A stretch of DNA of 64,000 bases from Dipetalonema caudispina (lineage: Eukaryota; Nematoda; Chromadorea; Rhabditida; Onchocercidae): NCBI GenBank assembly GCA_013365325.1, contig JABVXV010000149.1, forward strand, positions 62,001 to 126,000, read 5' to 3'. Position 1 is the stretch's first letter. Each line of letters opens with the position of its first letter. The translations under genes and the position numbers were made by a program. This document shows, in pieces, positions 53,516 to 64,000 of the stretch. The notes below the pieces were generated by a model. The model did no database searches. It had not been told where the DNA came from and saw only the letters and a program-made list of their open reading frames with translations.

Positions 53516-54509
53516 TTACATGATATTATATTTTGTTAAAAATAGTTCCTCTCTATTATACGTTTTCAAATGATATATATATATATATATGAATTTTGGA
53601 TGAATTGTGCGTTTCATACGTGTATGTTTCTAGATAGTATACGTAAGTTACACATTGTACTATAAACTGTTTCTGCCTATCAACAAGACATTATGTATAT
53701 TTGGAATGTTTCTTATTTCTTTTTCTTTTTTTTTTTTTGACCTCTTGCTGAGTAGAAGAAATGTTAACCTTTCTTTCTAGTAACATATCACGACAAGCAA
53801 CCTTCTCACATTCTGACCATGCTTTAACTGCTTTATATGTATTATAGATTGAAGTATGTTTTAATTCGAATTCCGCATTATATTTTTATTTCCGTCGTGA
53901 TTTGTATTATTATGATTATTACCACTCTTATAATAGAAATCACTTGACCGTTGAAGTCTGCGATCTCTTTAGATTGTGGTCCGACGTTTGGTTTTTAGTG
54001 CTGGGATGTTTATATTGAAGTCTGTCAGATCATTTCAATCACGACAAGTTTGGCAATTTTTTTTTTTTCTATTAAAAGTTGAGATGAGAAAAAGAGAGTT
54101 AATCTTTTCGCAGCGCTAAGGTCACCATGATAATTGGAAATAGGCGCGAAAGAGCAGAAGAAATAGCGCGATAGGATAACATTCATTCATCTCTTTACAC
54201 TACTTTTCTCAAATGCAAGTAATGAGTATGACAATAAGATGTGCTGTAAACGTGCATGCATGCATGCGTTATTCTTGTATGCATCATAGCAATTTGTATA
54301 CCGGAAACAAACAATTACAGTCCCCAGATGACATCACCCTGATACTATTGCCACTCCTTTCTCATTCTATTCAGAGCTCATTGATCGATTTGTCAAATCA
54401 ATAATGAATGGGTGGTACATAGGGGTATGTGTCTATGTGTCTTGTCTGTAAAGCGATTGGTTGGAATAGTAAGGATATTGCAGTTGCGGTGATACGCAAT
54501 GAAGTTATG

Positions 54510-54517
54510 TGACGTGG
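54510..54517 (+). promoter_or_regulatory. UPRE-like element (TGACGTGG) upstream of xbp-1
   Basis: The octamer TGACGTGG equals the core of the unfolded-protein-response element bound by XBP1 and ATF6-type bZIP factors. It lies about 160 bases before the xbp-1 ATG. A single short match can arise by chance, but the position agrees with autoregulation of xbp-1 known in other animals. Confidence 0.4.
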
Positions 54518-54675
54518 CGTAGAGGATGCTGTCGTGGGTGGCCTTTATTGAGCATAACATCGATTTGGACACGACGATATTTCCTATTGAAATTGACGGG
54601 AATTTCCTTATATTCCAACGTTTAACGTGATATAAAATATTCATATTTCCTGAGAGTAATCATTTCTGAGTGAAG

Positions 54676-55865
54676 ATGTCCTTTTTTATTTTGCATCCCC
54701 AAACCGTGACGGCATCCGGTTATTCGTCAACACCTCTTAAGACACGGAATATATCAGCACCCATTTTACCGCGTACGGCACGGCCACTTACCGTGGTAGA
54801 GCGACAGTCACTTCGTGCGGTTATTCCGATGCAAAATTTGCAGCGATCGGAGAAAACTACTGTACTTCAGCAACCTATTGAGGAATTGCTTGGTCTGGGA
54901 GCTCCAGGGGAACATCCAGTTCGGAAACGTGAACGTTTGAATCATTTAACAGCTGAAGAGAAACAGAATCGACGGAAGCTAAAGAATCGTGTAGCTGCGC
55001 AGACAGCACGTGACCGCAAGAAGTTTCGTGCAAGCAAGCTTGAAGAAGCCGTTCGAATGCTCATCCTAGAAAACGATAAATTGCGTGAGGAGAATAAGTG
55101 TTTAAAGAAGACATGTGAAAAGCTGAAGGGTCAAAATGTGGAATTGCAGGATTTGTTGAGTAACAACCAGGAACATGAGGAATCATGCTCAGAGACGGAA
55201 GTAAGTAGTAGTAGTAGCATGCCATCATCGTCCCTTGGATCTGCAGAATCCATTCGCGGGCCCCAGCAGAGGGAACAGGCGGTGATGCGTTCATTGCCGA
55301 TTTTAATGCTCTTCTGTCTAGCGATGAGATGCAGGAAATCATCGGGGAAATCTGCGCAGCTGATACTACAGATTCGACTTTGCAAGATGTTGATGGGACG
55401 ACACTCGAGCTGGAGCGGTTTTGTTCAAAGATACTTAGCGAAATTGATAACACTGCTGCGACATCGGATACCACTGAAAGTCAAATGCAGTGCACAACAT
55501 CAAATATCATCATAGCACCGGAATATTTGAAATCGAACTCGGAATCCCAACCATTGATCGCTAGTTCTCCAGATATTGCTATTGGTAATGCAATAGAATA
55601 TATGGAGTCATCTTCCTGTACTAATACTAATTTTGATGCGAAAGATGATCGTGAATGTAAATGTGAACAATTATCAAATTTTTCATCATTTGATACATCG
55701 GGATTTTCCGATACATCAAGACATTTCAGTTCATCTTCTCCCTTACTTACTTTTTTTGACAGTATAAAGGAGGGAAACATTGATACTTCCTCACCTTTTA
55801 TTAGTGGTAATGATCCAATGTTTTGTATCCCGCATAAATGGGATATCGACGACGATTATATCTAA
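54676..55865 (+). CDS. xbp-1: X-box binding protein 1 (bZIP factor of the unfolded protein response)
   Basis: Transcription factor of the IRE1 branch of the unfolded protein response. The genomic frame from 54676 stops at 55515 (unspliced form, 279 aa). Removing the 23 bases at 55244-55266 shifts to the frame ending at 55865 and gives the spliced form (388 aa). The coding region therefore joins 54676-55243 and 55267-55865. The N-terminal part has HPVRKRERLNHLTAEEK, close to nematode XBP-1. The basic region (about 98-118) reads NRRKLKNRVAAQTARDRKK and is followed by a leucine zipper to about 160. A Ser-rich stretch follows. The spliced C-terminal domain is acidic and Ser/Thr-rich, as expected of an activation domain, and ends DDDYI. 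No conventional intron is required. The start is the ATG just after a GTGAAG; nothing upstream in frame looks coding. A GTAAGT at 55201-55206 inside the Ser run resembles a donor but is not needed. Confidence 0.92.
55237..55273 (+). promoter_or_regulatory. Twin IRE1 cleavage stem-loops flanking a 23-nt non-spliceosomal intron in xbp-1
   Basis: The 5' hairpin is GGAT-CTGCAGA-ATCC (55237-55251), with cleavage expected after G at 55243. The 3' hairpin is CCC-CAGCAGA-GGG (55261-55273, stem partly within the G/C run), with cleavage after G at 55266. Both 7-base loops fit the IRE1 consensus CNG|CAGN. The excised 23 bases have no GT-AG ends. Since 23 is 2 modulo 3, removal moves the frame exactly onto the downstream open frame. 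Confidence 0.9.
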
Positions 55866-56686
55866 ATAGCGTCATGCAGCTATTGCTGTTGTAAGTTTAT
55901 TGGACCTTTGTCACACTATTCCCTTTCAAATTTTTTATTAAATATTAAAATAAGTATTCCTGGATCTTTTCAAAAATGTATTAGTCAAGAGCATTTCCAG
56001 AATTCATTCTATCTGATTAATTGTAGTTTTCAATACCGGAAGCATCTCCTGACGTCATCCTTTTATAACAATCACTTAATTATCGAAAACAGTCGGGCAG
56101 TTCTCGCTCTTTTCAAACCCAACACCCACATGTTCTTTTCAGGTTTTAAGATAATCTGAAATTTCGTTGGGTCGGTTTATATGTCGTCTACTGTGATATT
56201 TTTGTTCCATCAATGGACAAATTTCTCGTGATTATTTTACTCTTGTTTGTTAAAGTATGGTAAGGGGGTTTTTATATTATATTTTATATGTTTTAATAAT
56301 TTGTCAATTTGTTCCTATGCATCTTTTTGTTTCTCTTGTTGAGAGGGAAGAATTTTTCTCTGTCTGAGTGCCAGAAATCATTTAAGGTCCCGGAAGCATG
56401 ATCCGCATCGACCATTTCCTAAAATTAAAGTGCATGTGGGATTCCCACATGCACTTTAATTTAGGGAATGGCCACTCAAATCGATGATTCGATGAAGGCG
56501 ACCTTATCTGCCAGCACAATTTATAAACTGAATTCCACTGTTTGACGTAATGATACAAGATCTAAGTGATAACGCAGAAAGGTGTATAATATATATTTGA
56601 AAGATTGTGCATTACATGAAATTGTTAACGTGCGTTTCTTATCACTAGAAACAATTTTATATGACCCGTCCGGTGAAACAAATAAA
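55866..56686. other. Convergent intergenic region between xbp-1 and pelota
   Basis: About 0.8 kb between the two stop codons, shared by both 3' UTRs. It contains the foldback element at 56380-56508 and otherwise nothing I can name. Confidence 0.65.
56380..56508. repeat. Long foldback element with a perfect 20-bp core
   Basis: The core arms AAATTAAAGTGCATGTGGGA (56422-56441) and its exact reverse complement (56443-56462) are separated by one base. Pairing extends outward imperfectly (CCATTTCCTAA against TTTAGGGAATGG). The outermost ends match again as TTAAGGTC near 56381 and GACCTTA near 56500. The whole is about 125 bases. It may be a small inverted-repeat transposable element (MITE-like) or a structured RNA in the shared 3' region. 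Confidence 0.75.
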
Positions 56687-59672
56687 TTAATTCTTGAAAT
56701 TGCCGTTGTCTTCATCACGCTCACTGTCAGACATCTCCTCATCTTCCAGTTCATGCAATGGAAATCTTAAAATAGCTGCCACGCCGCCCAATGCACTAAG
56801 TTGTTCACCCGACACATGCATTGACGAGAATATTAACACGTTTGAACCCTGTAAAGTTGTGCAATGTATAGGGACTGATCGGTTAGCTAATCTAATGGAA
56901 TACACTAATTTAATTCACGTTCGGCTGGTGGTTTCGACAGTGTTTTGATTGGAAATAAGGAAGTTTGGTTTAATATGCTGTTCGTTTGCTTATCAGAGCA
57001 CTAAGAATATTGTGTACCCAGTATGGCAACCACTGAGAAGCGTTAGTTAGTTGTAGCTCAAGTTATCAAGCCCAAAAAGTCCCGCAAAATCCTATGAATT
57101 ATCTATACTTACCTGTTCCTTTACACACTCTGCTAATTCAACATATTTCTTCCTCAGCTGAATATCATTCGATCTAAACAACAAGTCGGACATCAATAAC
57201 GTATCGATAGCCAATTGTTCGTTAGCCATCAACACATGCTTATAACCATAAAAGGCACGAGCTGGATCAGTAGCCATTAACTCGTAAAACGTATTAAGCG
57301 CCTTAACTTCAGCTTGAGCCTGTAAGAAGCACTAATTTGCAAACATGGAAATAGCGTTAAATTATCTTTTCTATAGATTTGTTTAATCTATCACCTCAAA
57401 CTTCCACTCCTCAACAGTTCCCAAACCATGTGTGTATTATCTGTTCCTAACTAAGTCTTAGTACCATTTTTTTTCGAAACAATATATTAAAAACATAATG
57501 GACCACTTTGTTATCTCAGCACTTTTTTTCTTTCAATACTTACTTTCGTGTTCGAAAGAGCGGCTGCCACACCAGGATCTGACAACACCTCTTTAAGTGC
57601 GTGCTTAAAGCCACTGCTTGCATGAGCAAGTAAAAATTTACTACGACTTTCTAAAATCATCTTGTTCCCATGCTTGTCGGCATATTCCATTAGATAATTT
57701 AGGAACTGCTCGTTGAGAAAACCACGACTAGCTATTAATACGCATTTTACTACCTGAAATACGAGACGAAACTAATTCTCTGGGAATAAATAAAATGTTT
57801 CAAAATTTATCGGGAATAGTGACAGACCTTCATATCAACGTGCCTAACAAATGCCGCTGCAATAACTTCATAGAAGCGTCGTATACCCTTATCGTGCTGA
57901 CCTGAGAAACCCTTTCTCTTCCTTGGAATCTGAAAATACAATGAAAAACTGAATCAAATTTTTCAAGTTGTCCTACCTGTTCCATAATGTTGTTATTTTT
58001 CTTTCACCCACCTCTATTTTTCCACTCTTACTGTAAAATGACATAACTAACCTGCATGTCAATTTTTGCCTTGACAATGGTCATATGTGCCGTCACCAGA
58101 CATAAATTCGCCAAACCCTCATGCATCACAATAGCAGCCACATCGGCAGTTCGAGTTGGCTAAATTCAAAAATTAAAAAAAGATTAGTGAAATAAAAATC
58201 TATAAGTAATGATCAGGAAAGGCATAGCGGAAATTGCATGTCATTTTGTGTATATGAAACTTAGGAAACGGATGGTACTCACAAGTGTGTATGACTTCGC
58301 CAGAAACCCATTAACATGGATCGAAACTATCTTATGCAATATCCCATAGTCAGAACGGATGGAAGAGCTATTGAAAAGTCATGTAAACATGATCTAAACA
58401 ACAGCATAATTTATATTCTATTATTGAACGAAATTTCTGATGATAACAAGGTAACAAACGGTTACGAATCTGAAGCTTACATCAAGTGCCAAGTCTAGAC
58501 GATCCAAATCTATCGAATCCCAATACGGTTTCCACAACTTGAACTTCTTTCCAACATCGATATCCAATGTATGATACTGTCCCATTTTAACATGCTCATT
58601 CTCAGCAACATTTCTACCTTTCAAATGCAAGATGCAAGCTACAGGATCAAAATCAACGGTTTCAATGGAAATCGATAAAACAGTATGCACCCGCTGGCTG
58701 AAAGAAAGTAACGACTACTACTTCTGTATGCTTACGAATTTGGCTTAGGCCTTTATGCAGGGAATATGAGAATAAATAACGAGGTCAATTTTTATGAGGA
58801 TTATCGGTGATGATAAATATGTCGAAAAGAATTTTAGAAACCTATGAGCTTTGTCAATTTATCATTTAATGTCAACACTGAAAAAAATACAGTCAACAGG
58901 TCTTTTTTCTTAATTGAATCGAAAAAATCAAAACATCTATATTAAGGTGATAAACCGCATACTACCTAAATGTGCTGCCAGTGTTCGATTCCGTTGTAAC
59001 CTTTCGAATTGTTGTACATCGGACTCTATCACCAATGCGTACTAAATTATAAACATGCCACATATCCTCCGCTTCATCACACGATAGTGTTATCTCTCTG
59101 CAAAAACTTATTCAACTACTACGTGGTAATTAGTAAGACAGAAAATGATGAATATGGACTGAAATCAAGTTTGACTGATATATTACATGATACTTAAGCT
59201 CGAAGAGTGTCAACATCACCATACTCTCAGGAAAAGTGAACAAATTTCGAGAGAGGAGAAATATCGGAAAAACTATGAGACTAGAGGAAATAAATTTCAG
59301 GAAAACCGTGGCACTTTCGAGGGAAAAATGAATATTGCTCCTCTTTACTTTCCAACCCCTATCTCCAAAGATGCAAGCGCAAGAAGAGTGAATCCTACTC
59401 ATTCTAACTTTCTAATAGAAATAATAATACCGTTAAATGGATATTATACGTTCAAAATTGCCGAATGCCCAATATTCTGACTTTGATTTCTATCCCGTAA
59501 CAATAAATGTCACAACCTAATAAGTATATTAGCAGAGATGATAAAAAATATCTCAATGTTGTAAAACCATCTTGAACGTATACGTATGTACATTCAGAAT
59601 AGTTCATCCAAATTACATCAATAATACAAACCCAGCACCATCTTTGTCGATATTTCGTTTGAACTGTTTCAT
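56687..59672 (-). CDS. pelo-1: Pelota (Dom34), ribosome rescue factor
   Basis: eRF1-related factor that, with HBS1, dissociates stalled ribosomes in no-go and non-stop decay. Exons: 59632-59672, 58966-59097, 58481-58697, 58052-58159, 57828-57929, 57544-57753, 57113-57319, 56687-56848, coding 392 aa (human about 385). The first exon reads [14 protein letters not shown]. The N domain follows ([46 protein letters not shown]). The central domain has IPRKRKG and lacks a GGQ motif, as expected for Pelota and unlike eRF1. The C-terminal domain has [20 protein letters not shown] and [20 protein letters not shown], then an acidic tail. Every intron has GT-AG ends. It is convergent with xbp-1. Confidence 0.95.
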
Positions 59673-62511
59673 TTTTCAGCATCGATTCCCGGTTAATCCT
59701 CATTCACAACTCTAAAAGTATTTTACCAATCATTTATTAGTAAAAAAATACTCTTACAGTTTCGTCTTTAATGCCAATCACTTTTCCATTTCCTTATCTA
59801 AATTCACAACTTTAACTCTGAGAGAATTTGAACTTGAATTTTTAAAATTTTATAATTTCAACGATATTTTCCACATGTAATACCGCTTGGTGAAAAATCG
59901 TTTTAAAGGGGAAAGAGAAAGTTACAAGTGCAATACCACAGTCTCACCGCTATTTTCTAATCTTTTCATATGCTATAGATACAAAAACGAAAAGCTACAT
60001 ATCGATAGGGATCGAGATCAACAGAATTTTTGATTGGTTGATCAATCGGACATGAGATAACTTCCGATCAACATTAATCATATCGAGCATTTGAATTTTT
60101 TCAGAAATGATCTCAACTAATTATCCATTCAGCAGAAATGTCTTAATTAAAATTAAAATCCAACCCAAACATAGTCAAAAAAGAAATAGTTTCATCCCTC
60201 CCCCCTATTAAAGTGTGAGAAAGAAGCAAGTAAAAATTTAGGAATTATCTGAGGACCCACAAAACATTTAACGCCATCACTAACGACCACACCACCCATT
60301 CCTTCTGCGACTGGTATTTCACGGTGGCCACGCCGGGACTTATCGTCTTGCAGTTGTAGTGGTGTCCAGTAAGTAATTGCTCTTGTAGTTCCTTTTTATT
60401 ATATCAGTATTGATCTAGACCTCACGTAACCTTGATTCTTATTTATACGTTTATCTTAACTATAGCAGACCACGTATACTCATTCATATATATACATATA
60501 CAAAAAATAGAGCATCACATAATAGAGAGGCGTGGAGAAATGGATGAATGACCTGTGACCCTTAAAGTAGCCACTAATTTACTGACATGTTATTCGATCG
60601 ATTATTGGTTTTCCTTTTTAATCAATCGTATAATTGTCTTCGAATATTAAGCAGTGGATGAATAGCACAACTTTTGTATTTTAAATTTAAAAAGATAACA
60701 AATGAAAAATGCAAAAGGGAAAGTTTCATTTAAAAAAAGGAACGAAATGCTGCTGTTAGGAATATAATGAAGGGATGGATGAAATTAATTTAACTTTAAT
60801 GATCTAACCCAACCTGATTTAATATATTCATGCCAATATTATACTGCTGACGCAAATTAGTTGTTATGGAGAAAAGCTGATCTTTTAATTTAAAAAGCGA
60901 AAGTCTCTTTTTTTTTGTTCCAAAAATGAGAGAGATTAATTGGGAAAACTATTAGATAATGTTGGCCGAAAGATTTTAATTGTAAGGTTTCCGGAACGTC
61001 AGTCTGAAAACAGCATCTGAAGATAGTGGTAATGTTGATTTAGGCCAAGAAGATTTTAATTTAACAAATAAATTTTCTTACTAGATAATTAATGATCACT
61101 CGATTAGAGACAAGCAATAATTTGGGCGACTAATTATATATTAGGTTATTCCTTAATTGGCAATTATCCCTAATGTTGCAATATTTAACTATCACTTAGA
61201 TTTTAAGTATAAATATATGTATGTGCATCATTTATGGTGCAAAAGTGTTTTTTTTAACTTTAGAACTTTTCCAACCATAATGTTTTGTATTTTTGGATAA
61301 TAAAATTCAGACCAATTAATTGCAACGGATTTTCACTGAATAAATTCTTCCTCCAAAAGATTTTAAGATATAATGGTGTGATTATCGAGAGCGTACCATA
61401 AAATTCATCTCTCTTTTTTTTCTTCCTGGAAATTTGAATTAACTATGCATTATTGTTCCCTTCATTGGTATTTATATGAATATTTTATAAACTTCATAGA
61501 TGACATTTGTTGAATGATTTCTGTGGAGGGATTGCAAAAAAAAAAAAAAAAAAAAAAAAGAAAAAAGTGATTTAGCAAAAATAGAGAAAATTTCTCGGCT
61601 TATTTAAATGAAATATTAAAATAATTAACATATTAATATTAATATTGATGTGGAACGTTTGGCTAAGGAATGTTTATGTTAGAGATCTTATTACTCATTC
61701 ATAATCTGGACAAATTCTGATTTTCATCTATCATTTATTTTTTTCGAATCGAAAAATTCGAAAGAAATAAAATCTTTCTTCGGATGAATTGTGAATTCTT
61801 GACAATTCACTCATCATTTGAATAAAACGAATCATAAATTTATATCCTTTTTTTTTTTAAATTAAATTTTCTCAGTCGAAGAAGAGAAATGGTCATTGAT
61901 TATCGAAATCTTAATAATCTAATTTATGATGCTTATCTTGCACAAATTGGAAATACTTATCATTCAGAAAGAGTCGTTACTTTGAAGTAGTGTTTTATTC
62001 ATATGTTTTACCCATTGACGAGGTCACGGAATTCTAATTTGTTGCTTTTTTTGGATAATCCTTATTAGTATTATTAATGGTACTAATGGCACTATGACCA
62101 TTGCTATTACTGCCATTATTGTTATTATTATTAACATATAGTGTTTGGAATGTTTGGATATTTTGAGCAGCAATGAAAATCATCACTAGGGTCGCTCACC
62201 ATTGGACAAGGTTTGACCCCGATTTCCTGAAGGTTGATCCTTGTCGAACGCAGTCAGTACTGTTCCATTTTCTCACATTTGTATCGTTTTTAACCAGTTA
62301 GAGCAGTACCGCTATATATCTACATATAATTTAAATTTTAACTAAATGACCAGATGAAAGCATTCTGAGGGGAACTTTCGATACTACATCTTTTATTTGT
62401 CCTAGTTAAATTTTGTATATGTTATTACATAGCAGCAAATTTGCATAAATAATTCTATTCATTGCAGTTTCTGAAAAAACCTGAAGTTTATTAAATTCTC
62501 AAGGGAGGAGA
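59673..62511. other. Intergenic region between pelota and the right-edge gene
   Basis: About 2.8 kb between divergent genes. It contains a long A run at 61536-61559, T runs near 60908 and 61850, and a 17-bp imperfect hairpin at 62202-62248. No gene recognised; open frames near 59187-59703 are shadows or intronic to nothing supported. Confidence 0.6.
61536..61559. repeat. Poly(A) run
   Basis: A run of 24 A residues in intergenic DNA. There is no adjoining retroelement sequence that I can recognise, so it is not called a retrotransposon tail. Confidence 0.9.
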
Positions 62512-64000
62512 ATGGCAACATCACGAGGATTCGTCAATATGCCACAAACAATATTTGACAAAGGTCAGTTGTTCATATAGTAACCATTTTCGTGGTTTAT
62601 GTCCATATGATGGAGTGCTTATTTGTTGGCTTCTACCTGAAACGGTTCTGTGAGACTGATTTCCAGCCTGTTTAATTTTTTAACTTTCTGACGAGATGGA
62701 GAATTTCCTGGGGTTGCTTTCAATACTTCTGCTGTTTTGCGTATTGGAAGGGATTTGCTAAGATTTTCGATAATGAATCTGTTGGATTTCAAGGTAGGTA
62801 AGTGTGGTTGTTGCAGGATTTGAAATTGAAAAACAAAATTTGAATTTTTATTTCTGCTACGAAATGTAGCAAATTTTAGCCGTACTAAGGACTAATATAA
62901 TTTCTTTGTAATGTTTACATCGATCCTCCGTAATTCCGGAAAAAGGTGCAGAAATTTAGAGTTAGAAAGCTGAAATTTCCTATGGGATGAGCATTCCTGG
63001 TGAAAGCTTTCCCTTCAGGAAGTGTATTACAGTCTTATTGTGTTGTCGTTTTTTCTTCACTTGAAATTAAAAAGAAAATTTTCTTTCTGAAAATGATTCA
63101 AGAATTACTAGGAGTTATAAATTCGAAATGCTCTCTTTTTAAGCTGCAAGGATAAATCAGATACAAAAGGAACGGAAGCTAAGGTAGGAGCAATTAATTA
63201 AGAACTGGCAAGCGAATCATATTCTTTCAGCTTTCGGTTTAACTTCACTTCACCTCTTTCCGTTAATATACACAGCAAGAGTAGCTCATTTATTGGTGTT
63301 TTGAACGACGAATAATAGATATCTGTTAATGATGAATACTTCTTTTCGTTTTCGCAATGCATGTCATCAAGATCAATCTTTTCCATCATGCATCATGTTT
63401 TAAATTTTCAGTCTTGACGTGAAATTTCAGTTTTAATTACAATATTTTCTCTTACCTTCATTCACAGATTAGACCCAATAAAGTATGAATCCAGTGAGAA
63501 GTTCGAGTTTTTTAATACCATTGATTTTTATCTCTACGGTGAGTAAGCTATTGATCATTCATTCTCATTTGTCACAAAATTGTACGCAGTGATTGATTTT
63601 GATTTTTTCCGCCTTTTTTTTCAAATTAAAAATTTCAGCAGATAATACAGATTTGGATATAAGCGATGAGATGGAAGAAGTTCGCGAACTTTTGTACGAA
63701 TTAATCAAAACTAATTTCTCATCGGGTGTTATGGTAGAGCATTTGGCGAAAATATATAAAGAAAGGTTGCTGTTTTATGGACTTTTTATTTATTTAAGGA
63801 TGTTTTGTAATTTGAAAATTGTCAGGTTCTTTCTTCTCTCTTTGGTTAATGCCTTATTTCTTCTACTGTCAGTTCTCGTAAATTCGATAAATCAGAGAGT
63901 AGTGTTCTTTCTCCATAATGTAGTGTTGGCTTTTATGTATAAATTTTATCTTGTCCATAGACACTGTACAAAACTTAACATTAAGAAGTTCTTACATTCT
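62512..64000 (+). CDS. Probable LOTUS/OST-HTH domain protein, 5' part only
   Basis: The gene runs off the right edge. Supported pieces are exon 62512-62563 (MATSRGFVNMPQTIFDK, after an ATTGCAG acceptor-like site), a likely exon about 63469-63539 (KYESSEKFEFFNTIDFYLY) and exon 63649-63764. The last codes ISDEMEEVRELLYELIKTN and VMVEHLAKIYKER. That segment has the helix pattern of the LOTUS/OST-HTH domain found in Tudor-domain, Oskar and MARF1-type germ-granule RNA regulators. Exon 1 ends in phase 1 but the 63469 exon needs phase 2, so a further exon between them is probably missing from my model. The 63539/63649 join is in phase (TAC G|CA). Family assignment is by pattern only. Confidence 0.4.

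Larger units (their letters stand above)
52902..54675. other. Intergenic region upstream of xbp-1
   Basis: About 1.8 kb between two plus-strand genes. It has (AT)n runs near 53491-53515 and 53573-53590 and a T run near 54058-54068. The 200 bases before xbp-1 carry a UPRE-like site (54510-54517). No additional gene seen. Confidence 0.6.

Noticed and set aside
55201..55210. GTAAGT donor within the xbp-1 Ser codon run
   Set aside because: The serine repeat reads on in frame to the IRE1 site and the downstream frame is fully explained by the 23-base excision, so no spliceosomal intron is needed.
62697..62764. Short frame starting MENFLGLLSILLLFC, resembling a signal peptide
   Set aside because: It stops after 21 codons and does not splice in phase to the LOTUS-type exons that I can see.

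Overview
The window looks like nuclear DNA of a nematode, most likely a filarial or other clade III parasite. It is AT-rich, and the genes are split into many short exons with TTTCAG-type 3' splice sites and GTAAGT-type donors. Introns are mostly 50-400 bases, longer than in Caenorhabditis. Several start codons lie just after an acceptor-like site, as expected for spliced-leader trans-splicing. The xbp-1 gene carries a 23-base IRE1-type intron. I assigned exons by hand from frame, splice sites and family similarity. The multi-exon models keep one open frame through every junction, which is my main support for them. The species call is an inference.

Layout, left to right. 1-2345: no gene recognised. 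2346-19177 (-): larp-1, La-related protein 1, 20 exons with two very large introns. 22114-28982 (-): bub-1, spindle-checkpoint kinase, 25 exons. 30218-32562 and 33754-36046 (-): a tandem pair of paralogous single-pass membrane proteins with one thrombospondin type-1 domain. 37146-44026 (-): a gene of unknown function coding about 763 aa, with a helix-turn-helix-like segment. 45201-45733 (+): a 70-aa unknown gene. 46653-48437 (-): BRX1/BRIX1 ribosome-biogenesis factor. 49774-52901 (+): ARG1-like J-domain protein. 54676-55865 (+): xbp-1. 56687-59672 (-): pelota. From 62512 (+): the 5' part of a gene with a probable LOTUS/OST-HTH domain, cut by the window edge.

The genes do not form one pathway, but several concern mRNA and protein quality control. 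LARP1 controls TOP-mRNA translation, BRX1 makes 60S subunits, Pelota rescues stalled ribosomes, XBP-1 runs the unfolded-protein response and the J protein is an Hsp70 co-chaperone. BUB1 belongs to mitosis. The most striking element read from sequence is the pair of IRE1 stem-loops in xbp-1, which explains the frame change between two overlapping open frames. A UPRE-like site lies upstream of the same gene. Other items worth checking are the TSP1 tandem pair, the HTH-containing unknown gene and two long hairpins at 7516-7583 and 56380-56508. I saw no tRNA or rRNA gene, CRISPR array, complete transposon or viral gene.
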